A stretch of DNA of 7,851 bases from an uncultured Candidatus Nitrosopelagicus sp. (GCA_937896695.1 CALBOT010000038.1:1-7851); one strand, 5' to 3'. Shown: positions 1 through 5,824, numbered from the stretch's first letter. Numbers and translations: made by a program. The notes: generated by a model not told the origin, from the sequence alone.

Positions 1-473
1 CCAGGAAATGCATAATTTTCTAAAACCACTTGATGTATAATTCCTGCACCTGGATTCCAAAATCCAGCACCATACTTGCTAGATGCAGTTTCAAGAAATT
101 TATACACTTCATTATTTTCATACATTGCTAATTTTGTGTCAGATTTTCCTTCAGTTCGTGCTTGTATTAGATGATCACAATGAACTGTTGTAGGCAATGT
201 AACAGATTTCAAACCAGCCTGCATAAACTGTAACATGACCATTTGACCAGTAACATCTTGTAGAGCAACGCGGTCAGGTCTAAGAAAAACATAATTCTTT
301 TTTTCATCTAACAGTTTATCTAGAAATTCTTCTTCAAGGTGTCCTGCAAGAATTTTTTCAGTAAGAGTGAGAGGTCTTTTTAGTGTATTTCGAAATTTTA
401 TGATATTTTTTTCAGATTTTTCATATACATTTTTTACAAATTCAGGGGTAGTTTCTATCTCTGTTTTAGACAA
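1..473 (-). CDS. acn: Aconitate hydratase (aconitase), N-terminal part, cut by the window edge
   Basis: Aconitase interconverts citrate and isocitrate through a [4Fe-4S] cluster in the cytoplasmic citric acid cycle. Only the first 157 residues lie in the window; the rest continues beyond base 1. The reading frame is open from a TTG at 473-471, with an in-frame stop upstream at 494-492 and no in-frame ATG in between or near the start. Recognisable family segments are RPDRVALQDVTGQ (about residues 65-77), TTVHCDHL (about 95-102) and FWNPGAGIIHQ (about 138-148). These hold the Gln, the Asp-His pair and the later His that line the active site of mitochondrial-type aconitases. The cluster cysteines would lie further on, outside the window. 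A TATA-like box centred about 26 bases upstream of the TTG supports this start and a leaderless mRNA. The gene diverges from the gene at 615. Family assignment is firm; the TTG start is an inference. Confidence 0.93.
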   Translation of the reverse strand, partial: MSKTEIETTPEFVKNVYEKSEKNIIKFRNTLKRPLTLTEKILAGHLEEEFLDKLLDEKKNYVFLRPDRVALQDVTGQMVMLQFMQAGLKSVTLPTTVHCDHLIQARTEGKSDTKLAMYENNEVYKFLETASSKYGAGFWNPGAGIIHQVVLENYAFP

Positions 474-494
474 TATTTTACAATGAAATTTTCA

Positions 495-504
495 GTTTAT
501 AAAC
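495..504 (-). promoter_or_regulatory. TATA-like box for the aconitase gene (perfect 10-base palindrome)
   Basis: GTTTATAAAC is its own reverse complement. Its centre lies about 26 bases before the TTG at 473, the usual archaeal distance from TATA box to transcription start, so the transcript would begin at or very near the start codon. Being symmetric, it could also bind TBP in the other orientation, but plus-strand transcription from here would start near 526 and give a leader of about 90 bases for the gene at 615. Position-based inference only. Confidence 0.55.
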
Positions 505-540
505 GGTCAGTGATAAAAAATTTAGAATTTTAACATACAG

Positions 541-548
541 TTATAAGA
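541..548 (+). promoter_or_regulatory. Candidate TATA-like box for the gene at 615
   Basis: TTATAAGA lies in the 141-base divergent gap between the aconitase gene and the gene at 615. Initiation about 26 bases downstream (near 571) would give a leader of about 44 bases carrying the Shine-Dalgarno sequence at 598-606. A second AT-rich stretch near 581-588 is an alternative but would leave the Shine-Dalgarno sequence little or no leader. Moderate to low confidence. Confidence 0.4.
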
Positions 549-597
549 GAAAATAGATTATTTGGTTTGTGTTTTTAGCATTAAAATACAAAATTAC

Positions 598-606
598 AAG
601 GAGATG
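598..606 (+). promoter_or_regulatory. Shine-Dalgarno sequence that decides the start at 615
   Basis: AAGGAGATG matches the archaeal consensus AGGAGGTG with one mismatch. It ends 8 bases before the ATG at 615, a good spacing. The GTG at 606 in the same frame overlaps this sequence and is too close to be served by it, so 615 is the preferred start. Confidence 0.6.
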
Positions 607-614
607 TGGAATTC

Positions 615-1247
615 ATGGTTAAGAAAGGTTTTCCAAAATTTGGCATGTCACAAGCAGGGGCTTATGTTACAGCATTAAAAAATTATAATTTACCAGACTT
701 TATTCTAAAATTAGTTGCTAAAGATACAAACTCCGAGCTACTAGAAAGAGGACGAATTGACGATAGATTACAAAGTATGAATGATGATGCATTAGAGCTA
801 TTAAACAGAATTTTTGTTGATTGTGAAGAAGATAAAAAAGGAAAATATGCACAGTATAGATTTTTTGCATATGTTTCTAGCATGTATCACAAATGTGAAG
901 TTTTGATTAACGAAAGTATTCCAGGAAAATCTGGTAAAGAACACAAAGTTCCAATTGCAATTAAAAGTAATGGAATGTACATGGCAATTGCATTTAACAA
1001 AGCAACTGGAAATGCAATAAATAAAAAAGATGTAGAAAAATTCTATCAAATTGCCGATGATGTGAAAAGCGGAGAACATGGAACCCAACTTATTGATGCA
1101 ATTTATGGTTCATCTGTTGGTTTCAAAGGAGATGCATTAATCGAATTAGAAGATTTGAGTAAATCAAGAAAAGATGATGCAGAAAATAAACTAGAATTTA
1201 AAACTGCAAATTTTGAAAATAGAATTTATTCTGTTGTAAAGTGTTAG
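615..1247 (+). CDS. Conserved-looking protein of unknown function, possible degenerate PD-(D/E)XK nuclease-like fold
   Basis: This 210-residue protein (MVKKGFPKFG...) is cytoplasmic by appearance: charged, with no signal peptide or membrane segment. I do not recognise the family with certainty. Residues about 78-175 run strand-strand-helix: YRFFAYVSSM, CEVLINES, then KVPIAIKSNG, MYMAIAFNK, KKDVEKFYQIADDV and AIYGSSVGFKGDALIEL. The order, with a KKDVEKF helix and a closing SSVGF..DAL segment, resembles archaeal restriction-endonuclease-like proteins. However, the E-x-K signature appears as A-I-K (about 115-117), so catalysis is doubtful. Start: ATG 615 is chosen over an in-frame GTG at 606 because of the Shine-Dalgarno spacing. 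It diverges from aconitase, and its stop codon overlaps the stop of the convergent gene at 1244-1810 by four bases. That it is a gene is secure; the fold is a weak inference. Confidence 0.8.
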   Translation: MVKKGFPKFGMSQAGAYVTALKNYNLPDFILKLVAKDTNSELLERGRIDDRLQSMNDDALELLNRIFVDCEEDKKGKYAQYRFFAYVSSMYHKCEVLINESIPGKSGKEHKVPIAIKSNGMYMAIAFNKATGNAINKKDVEKFYQIADDVKSGEHGTQLIDAIYGSSVGFKGDALIELEDLSKSRKDDAENKLEFKTANFENRIYSVVKC

Positions 1248-1810
1248 AAATCTATTTTGGATATATCCATTGAAAGAAATTTTGGTTTATTTTCAGTAAT
1301 TTCATAATTCTCGTCATATTGAATAAAAGGTAAGTCATTGAAGAGATGTTGTGTTTGTAATTCATGAACATCTTCAATGTAACGTTTATGTTTTTTCTGT
1401 CTCAACATTTCATGTAAAATTTCATGACATACAGTAGTACAATTTTTTTCTGCAAGGAATAATTCATCATAACCATTTTTTGGTTTTTGCCACAACGCCA
1501 TACCAAAGTTTTCTGCATGAAAACCTTCACATGTGCAATCAGTCCATAAAGGTCTAAAATGTGTTAGATAGAAATGATAGATTTCTTCTCCACGTTGACG
1601 GTGATCATCTAACAAAGTATGAGAATCAAGTTTTTGGAGAATACTACGTGGTTCAGTAATCATTTCGTCACATCGGATTTCATACGTTACTGAAAAATTT
1701 TCTTCTATCCATTTTTTAAAAAATTTTGCCATAGACTTTACATATTCGAATTCTTTTTTACGATGCGGCAAATCTTCTTCTTTAATTACAAAAATAAAAT
1801 GTAAGATCAT
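1244..1810 (-). CDS. Putative zinc-dependent HExxH-motif protein (metallopeptidase-like)
   Basis: A 188-residue protein with the motif TTVCHEILHEMLRQ at about residues 125-138: His129, Glu130 and His133 form a textbook HExxH zinc-binding site. A VHELQTQH segment follows at about 148-155, offering His149 or His155 as third ligand. Four cysteines (92, 94, 124, 128) sit around the motif. The N-terminal half is helical and charged (HRKKEFEYVKSMAKFFKKWIEENF). No signal peptide is convincing, so a cytoplasmic location is likely. Substrate and peptidase family are unknown; a small minimal metallopeptidase or a non-proteolytic zinc protein are both possible. The ATG at 1810 is used; it lacks a Shine-Dalgarno sequence and lies 20 bases after the stop of the Lrp-like gene at 1831-2070, suggesting co-transcription. 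Its 3' end overlaps the convergent gene by four bases. Confidence 0.8.
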   Translation of the reverse strand: MILHFIFVIKEEDLPHRKKEFEYVKSMAKFFKKWIEENFSVTYEIRCDEMITEPRSILQKLDSHTLLDDHRQRGEEIYHFYLTHFRPLWTDCTCEGFHAENFGMALWQKPKNGYDELFLAEKNCTTVCHEILHEMLRQKKHKRYIEDVHELQTQHLFNDLPFIQYDENYEITENKPKFLSMDISKIDF

Positions 1811-1830
1811 TTTAACAAAAAGAATAGTGA

Positions 1831-2070
1831 TTAGGTTTGACCTTCTATACCCATTAGAGTTAGGGTTGATCTAATCTTTTCTATTTTTCTAATCTTCCAA
1901 GTAATTGTTTCACGTAATGCTTCGACTGTTGACGATTCAATTTTTGCCAAGATGTCATAAGCACCGAATGTACCGTGAACTTCAATTACTCCTTCTAGAT
2001 TTTTCAACTGAGAGATAATAGCTTCCTCAGAACCAAGCTCACAGTTAATGAGTACATATGCTGTTGCCAT
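1831..2070 (-). CDS. Stand-alone Lrp/AsnC ligand-binding (RAM) domain protein
   Basis: The 79-residue protein is one complete RAM (regulation of amino-acid metabolism, ACT-like beta-alpha-beta-beta-alpha-beta) domain. MATAYVLINCELG is strand 1, EEAIISQLKNLEGV is helix 1, EVHGTFGAYDILAKIE holds strands 2-3 with the family's G-x-Y-D turn (about 36-39), STVEALRETITWKI is helix 2, and IRSTLTLMGIE is strand 4. The DNA-binding helix-turn-helix of full Lrp regulators is absent and there is no room for it. Such one-domain proteins are known in archaea and may bind amino acids, or assemble with full-length Lrp proteins and modulate them; which applies here cannot be read from sequence. It lies 46 bases after the EVE gene and 20 bases before the HExxH gene on the same strand. 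A TATA-like box about 25 bases upstream suggests its own, leaderless, transcript. Confidence 0.9.
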   Translation of the reverse strand: MATAYVLINCELGSEEAIISQLKNLEGVIEVHGTFGAYDILAKIESSTVEALRETITWKIRKIEKIRSTLTLMGIEGQT

Positions 2071-2090
2071 AGAAAAACTACAACGTTCAT

Positions 2091-2099
2091 GTATATCAA
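2091..2099 (-). promoter_or_regulatory. TATA-like box for the Lrp-like gene
   Basis: The minus strand reads TTGATATAC here. The TATA core is centred about 24-25 bases before the ATG at 2070, fitting a leaderless start. It lies in the short gap after the EVE gene, so the Lrp-like and HExxH genes may be transcribed from here as well as by read-through. Confidence 0.45.
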
Positions 2100-2116
2100 T
2101 TATCCTATTAGGAAGA

Positions 2117-2536
2117 TTATTTATCAGATAATTTTAAAATGGTTTTCCAAATATTTGGAGGTACAGGCATAAAGGATAATCTCATTATTCTCAATAATTC
2201 CCAATTTTTGAAACTTTTTTGAAGTTTCATTTCATCAAGAGTAACAGGAGTTTTAAACAATTTTTTAAATTTCACATCTACAACAATGAATCTCTCATTG
2301 TCTTCTTTTGGATTAGGATAAGGATTGGACGTAATGGTCATTATGCCAACCGCTTGTCTTTCAGTGCCAGTATGATAGTAGATTATTTCATCACCTTTTT
2401 TTGCATCTCGCATAAACTTTAGTGCTTGATTGTTATGAATTCCATCCCAAACAGTTGTCTTGTCCTTTTTTAGATCAAGAATATGATATCCTCTTGGTCC
2501 ACTTGGTTCTTGTTTTGCAAGCCAATAATTTACCAT
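2117..2536 (-). CDS. EVE-domain protein (PUA-like fold, modified-base binding)
   Basis: This 139-residue protein is a single EVE domain, related to human thymocyte nuclear protein 1 and to bacterial EVE proteins. The family has a PUA-like fold and is thought to bind modified bases in DNA or RNA through an aromatic cage. Seen here: NYWLAKQEP at the N-terminus (family pattern YWL-K-EP), VWDGIHNN (about 29-36, pattern W-G-(V/I)-N), GDEIIYYHTG (about 48-57) followed by AVGIM, YPNP (about 73-76), and RLSFMPVPP near the end (family pattern RLSVMPV). Length is normal and the domain looks intact. An in-frame TTG at 2545 would add MIE at the N-terminus; ATG 2536 is preferred because the family begins just before YWL. 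It is the first of three minus-strand genes. The natural ligand is unknown. Confidence 0.93.
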   Translation of the reverse strand: MVNYWLAKQEPSGPRGYHILDLKKDKTTVWDGIHNNQALKFMRDAKKGDEIIYYHTGTERQAVGIMTITSNPYPNPKEDNERFIVVDVKFKKLFKTPVTLDEMKLQKSFKNWELLRIMRLSFMPVPPNIWKTILKLSDK

Positions 2537-2566
2537 TTCAATCAAAATTAATTTTAAAAATGCACA

Positions 2567-2580
2567 TTTAAAATTTTAAA
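2567..2580 (-). promoter_or_regulatory. AT-rich palindromic promoter region before the EVE gene
   Basis: TTTAAAATTTTAAA is a perfect 14-base palindrome. Read on the minus strand, its TATA-like part lies about 27 bases before the TTG at 2545 and about 36 before the ATG at 2536, giving a leaderless TTG transcript or an ATG transcript with a leader of roughly 10 bases. A second AT block (2552-2559) is closer. On the plus strand that block lies about 27 bases before position 2583, where the GC-rich element begins, so it could also drive a plus-strand RNA. Confidence 0.35.
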
Positions 2581-2594
2581 AAATGTTCCCCGGT
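2578..2594 (-). terminator. Possible transcription terminator for minus-strand transcripts (T-run)
   Basis: On the minus strand a GC-rich stem arm (ACCGGGG, 2594-2588) is followed by six Ts (2583-2578). Archaeal termination mainly needs a T-run, so this could end transcripts coming from pheT or from an RNA gene in 2583-2752. It is the only plausible T-run between pheT and the EVE gene. Tentative. Confidence 0.3.
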
Positions 2595-2752
2595 CCTGAC
2601 TCGCAAAAAATCATTGGTTTTAGCCAAATCCTCATTTCAGATCTGAAACCGGGGTTGCCCTATTGTCGCAAACCTGGGTGAATTAGAAATCATTGTAATC
2701 CGTACGATCTCGTCATCCTAATCCGTCTGAATGCGTGCTCTTTGGGCATTAC
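2583..2752 (-). ncRNA. Candidate structured non-coding RNA or GC-rich intergenic element, identity unknown
   Basis: The 226-base gap between pheT and the EVE gene holds a 170-base block of about 45% G+C by hand count; the first 60 bases of flanking pheT have 27%. In AT-rich archaea such islands often mark structured RNA. Inverted repeats seen: CCCCGGT (2588-2594) with ACCGGGG (2648-2654), enclosing TTGG/CCAA (2614-2617, 2624-2627) and a 14-base perfect palindrome (2635-2648); GGTTGC (2653-2658) with GCAAACC (2668-2674), one bulge; and AATGC (2730-2734) with GCATT (2746-2750). TGCCC (2656-2660) with GGGCA (2744-2748) could close the second half. Strand is uncertain. Minus is favoured by the T-run at its end and a TATA-like TTAATATT about 25 bases before 2750; plus is possible from the AT block at 2552-2559. 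Nothing matches tRNA, 5S, SRP, RNase P or C/D box RNA. Confidence 0.4.
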
Positions 2753-2762
2753 CTAATTTCAA

Positions 2763-4406
2763 TTAGTCAAATATTAATCCAGATAATTTTATTTCAAAGC
2801 CTGCCACAGAAGTTCTAATTCTGAAATTTTCTAATATATTAGAATCAATTTCTCCAATTTCACCAATTTTGTTGTCATTAACAAAAATATCTGCATGTCT
2901 ACCTTTAGCAAATAATTCTTGGTTTTGAGAAGTTTTTGTTTGTGAAATTATTTTAAAATTAGTTTTAAGAAGTGATTGCATTATTGCTTTAATTTCAGAA
3001 TAATTTGTATCCTTGTATGCAATAACAGCTGCTAGATTAATTGATTCATGAATAGGTTTTCCTTTGGAGAATACAACACCGGTTTCAAATAATTTTTGTG
3101 GATATGATTCATGAATATTTTTTGAGAGATTATCTAATAAACTAGGTAGAAGAGAATCACGAAGAATTGTATGTTCTTGACTCTTTGAATCCAATACGGA
3201 AATTATTTCAGATGAGTTTCTTTTTGTCATTTCATACAGAACTTTTTTACTTGTAAGACTCGAGTTCATCACTTCAAGAAATCCAAGACCGACAGCGGTT
3301 TGGCTAAGTAATTTTGTTTTGATTGTCACATCATTTTTTTGGCCAATTGTTGTGGATGGAGATAATTTTGGTTCAATATTTGCAATTCCATATCCAAGAG
3401 CAATTTCTTCTGTTAAATCCATTGGACTAAAAATATCAAATCGATATCTTGGAATAGTACACTTAATTTTTTTACCTTTTACTGACGCATCTAATCTACA
3501 TTTTTTTAAACAAGTTACCATGTTTGATAGACTCATTTCTATTCCAATTATTTCAGAAGTAAATTTTGGGTCATAAATCATAATTTTTTCTTTTAATCCA
3601 GGTGTCGAGTTTTTATTTCCAGAAATTTTTAGTTCATTAAATTCAAATCCGGCCGTTTGCAGAATTGATATTACAACAGAAAGCATGTCTTCAGCGGCGT
3701 CTTTATCAATACTGGTAACTTCAATCAGAATATTTTTGGTCTTTGATGTAACAGTTGTTAATGCAGAATTGATTATTGGTGGAAAAGAGATTGTATTTTC
3801 TTCTGAATCAAATATTATAGGTACATTTTTTGCATCTTCTATTACTGAACCATAATTTTGACCGACTTCAGTATTAGCTAAAATTTCATCAATTGACTGT
3901 TCAGTGCTACTATTTAGAGGGATGAATTTATGATCTCGTGAAACAGTTGTGTAAGTTAAAGGAAATGATATCTTATCAGCATCATGTAACCCAATGGAAG
4001 ATTTTTTTCGTTTTCGACCAATTCCAAAATGAAGATCTTCTTGCATGTTCATTAATTGTTTGATTGCGATATCGTCCAATTTCCCATTTGTTGCAATAAT
4101 TCCAGTAACGTATGGTCGAACTTTTGTTACGCTAGATTCGACTTTTATTGCAAATTTACCTTTTTTCTTGATACTTGTTTTCTGTATTCCTTTTTTTATT
4201 CCAAGTAAACCTTGTAGACCAGTCGCAATTCCATAATCAGTAGAGTAATCAGGTCGGTTTGGACTATATTCAATTCTAATTTCATCACCAATCTCAGACT
4301 CAATATCTAAACCAAGAAATGGCAATACATCGAGAATCTGTTTTCTTGTGGCATTACCAGAAACTAATTTTCTAATTCTATTGATATTTAATTCAACAAC
4401 AGGCAA
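2763..4406 (-). CDS. pheT: Phenylalanine--tRNA ligase beta subunit
   Basis: The 547-residue beta subunit of the cytoplasmic (alpha-beta)2 enzyme that attaches phenylalanine to tRNA-Phe. Its length matches the short archaeal/eukaryotic type, which lacks the extra N- and C-terminal domains of bacterial PheT. The N-terminal B1 domain has the conserved YSPNRPDYSTDYGIATGL (about 48-63). The B3/B4 region includes GIGRKRKKSSIGLHD (about 128-142); B5 ends in PRYRFDIFSPMDLTEEIALGYG (319-340). The catalytic-like core follows, with LRDSLLPSLL (415-424), QKLFETG (437-443) and GEIGEID (515-521). The beta subunit forms the structural core and, in this family, edits mischarged Tyr-tRNA-Phe. The start is a TTG placed immediately after the pheS stop codon, with a strong Shine-Dalgarno sequence inside the last pheS codons, so translation is probably coupled to pheS. 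No ATG is available nearby. Confidence 0.97.
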   Translation of the reverse strand: MPVVELNINRIRKLVSGNATRKQILDVLPFLGLDIESEIGDEIRIEYSPNRPDYSTDYGIATGLQGLLGIKKGIQKTSIKKKGKFAIKVESSVTKVRPYVTGIIATNGKLDDIAIKQLMNMQEDLHFGIGRKRKKSSIGLHDADKISFPLTYTTVSRDHKFIPLNSSTEQSIDEILANTEVGQNYGSVIEDAKNVPIIFDSEENTISFPPIINSALTTVTSKTKNILIEVTSIDKDAAEDMLSVVISILQTAGFEFNELKISGNKNSTPGLKEKIMIYDPKFTSEIIGIEMSLSNMVTCLKKCRLDASVKGKKIKCTIPRYRFDIFSPMDLTEEIALGYGIANIEPKLSPSTTIGQKNDVTIKTKLLSQTAVGLGFLEVMNSSLTSKKVLYEMTKRNSSEIISVLDSKSQEHTILRDSLLPSLLDNLSKNIHESYPQKLFETGVVFSKGKPIHESINLAAVIAYKDTNYSEIKAIMQSLLKTNFKIISQTKTSQNQELFAKGRHADIFVNDNKIGEIGEIDSNILENFRIRTSVAGFEIKLSGLIFD

Positions 4407-5804
4407 TTATGTACTCCTTAACCAACTTAGATTGTTGTTGTAAAATTCCCTTACATCATCCAGTTCATATTTTAACATTGCAATTCTTTCGATTCCTCCT
4501 CCCCAAGCTAATACAGGTTTATCAATTCCTAGCGGTTTTGTTACTTCTGGTCTAAATATCCCCATTCCAAAGAGTTCAATCCATTTTCCTAATTTTTCAT
4601 TGTAGACCATTGTTTGTAAAGATGGTTCAGTATATGGAAAAAATGTTGGCCAAAATTTAATTTTTGTTAATCCTAATTTTTTATAAAATTCTTTTTGAAT
4701 TCCCATCAAATCACGAAGTGTCGTATTATTTCCAATTACTATTCCTTCAATTTGATTAAATTCAACTAGATGTTTGTAACTAACCTTTTCATTTCTGAAT
4801 ACTCTGCCAACGGAAAAGATTCTTGCATTTTCAGGTTTTTGTTCTGCCAGATGTTTTATGGTTACACAAGTTGTATGTGTTCGTAAAACCATTTTTTGTG
4901 ATTCAGATAACGTCCAATCATATTTCCAATTTTTTTTATGAGAGGATGACACATTTTTTATTTGTGAAGGTGATGCTGGATTTTTTGATTCTAATTTTTC
5001 TAAATAAAATGTATCTTGAAGTTCTCTTGCAGGATGATCTTGTGGAGTAAACAGTGCATCAAAATTCCAGAAACTTGATTGCGTCATATTTCCTAAAATT
5101 TCAGAAAAACCAAGATTGACAAATATTTCACGTATTTCATCAATAGTATCTTGTAATGGATGTGTTCTAGCTGCAAACACAGAAGGTACATCTGCTTCAA
5201 CGTCAATTGCACCACTCGAGGACATACTTGTGTCAAGGGATAATGCAGCATCAGTTAATGATATGGTTTTTGATTTCTCCGTGTTTTGCACAATATAATT
5301 TGGTCTAGAAAGTAGAATTTTCATTGCCAAGGGATTTGTAATTTCTTCTTGTGAGATAGTTTTTTCACCAATGAAAGAAAGAAGTTTTTCTTCAGGAGTT
5401 TCTATTGGTTTTTCTTTTATTGATACTGACGAATCAGAATTGCTTTTTTCAATATTTATCCAAGCATTTTTTTTAGCATTTGCAATTGCAACGTTGAATT
5501 CTGCACCAGATAATACAGAACGTATTTCTTCAAATGTTTTTGGTTTATCTTTTAGCATGTTAATCAGTTTTCTCTCAGGTAGACCATTTTTGAAAGAATC
5601 AAGACCATTAGGACCTAAAGAGAAAGTTATTTTTTCGGATTCATTAACTAATGCAAGATCTTTTAGGCGTAACCATTCAATCCCTCTACGAATTTGATCA
5701 ATTGAAAGTTCAGTATTTTTTGATAGTTGCTCAGGAGTTTGATTAGGAGTTTTTTGTAATGTCTCTAAAATTTTTTTTTCGATATCATGAAAAACTTGTG
5801 ACAC
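4407..5804 (-). CDS. pheS: Phenylalanine--tRNA ligase alpha subunit
   Basis: The catalytic class II subunit, about 465 residues from the GTG at 5804. Numbering below counts from an in-frame TTG at 5819, five codons further out. The N-terminal ~130 residues form helix-turn-helix-like modules (IEKKILETLQKTPNQTPEQLS, then RKLINMLKDKPKTFEEI), typical of archaeal/eukaryotic PheS, where they help bind tRNA. The catalytic domain begins near HPLQDTIDEIREIFVNLGF (220-238), the motif 1 region. FDALFTPQDHPAREL follows at 253-267, LRTHTTCVTI at 312-321, then motif 2 with RIFSVGRVFRNEKVSYKHLV (333-352; FRNE) and motif 3 with VLAWGGGIERIAML (436-449). GTG 5804 is chosen because a TATA-like box lies about 25 bases upstream, fitting a leaderless mRNA; the TTG at 5819 would be too close to it. 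The gene abuts pheT and diverges from trpS. Confidence 0.96.
   Translation of the reverse strand: MSQVFHDIEKKILETLQKTPNQTPEQLSKNTELSIDQIRRGIEWLRLKDLALVNESEKITFSLGPNGLDSFKNGLPERKLINMLKDKPKTFEEIRSVLSGAEFNVAIANAKKNAWINIEKSNSDSSVSIKEKPIETPEEKLLSFIGEKTISQEEITNPLAMKILLSRPNYIVQNTEKSKTISLTDAALSLDTSMSSSGAIDVEADVPSVFAARTHPLQDTIDEIREIFVNLGFSEILGNMTQSSFWNFDALFTPQDHPARELQDTFYLEKLESKNPASPSQIKNVSSSHKKNWKYDWTLSESQKMVLRTHTTCVTIKHLAEQKPENARIFSVGRVFRNEKVSYKHLVEFNQIEGIVIGNNTTLRDLMGIQKEFYKKLGLTKIKFWPTFFPYTEPSLQTMVYNEKLGKWIELFGMGIFRPEVTKPLGIDKPVLAWGGGIERIAMLKYELDDVREFYNNNLSWLRST
4414..4419 (-). promoter_or_regulatory. Shine-Dalgarno sequence for pheT, inside the last codons of pheS
   Basis: On the minus strand AAGGAG lies in the final pheS codons (TTA AGG AGT ACA TAA) and ends 7 bases before the TTG start of pheT. 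The optimal spacing decides the pheT start and points to re-initiation or coupled translation of the two subunits. Confidence 0.75.
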
Positions 5805-5824
5805 AGTACAACGTCCCAAAAAGA

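Noticed and set aside
606..614. GTG at 606 as start of the unknown gene
   Set aside because: It overlaps the Shine-Dalgarno sequence; the ATG at 615 is spaced 8 bases from it.
2588..2654. tRNA gene suggested by a 7-base stem CCCCGGT/ACCGGGG enclosing a tRNA-sized 67-base span
   Set aside because: Neither strand has a T-arm (GGTTCRA-type loop) next to the 3' stem arm, nor a 5-base anticodon stem with a 7-base loop at the expected place.
2583..2752. C/D box small RNA (CTGA at 2596, 2643 and 2727 on plus; GATGACGA on minus)
   Set aside because: No strand shows an ordered C-D'-C'-D set with 10-12 base guide spacing; the nearest C-like box has a mismatch and lies about 70 bases from a D box.
2583..2752. 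5S rRNA, SRP RNA or RNase P RNA
   Set aside because: None of the conserved core motifs of these RNAs is present, and the block is too short for SRP or RNase P RNA.
3319..3576. ORFs opposite pheT, pheS, trpS and the 615 gene
   Set aside because: They lie wholly antisense to strongly supported conserved genes, have phenylalanine/serine/isoleucine-rich shadow composition and no start signals.
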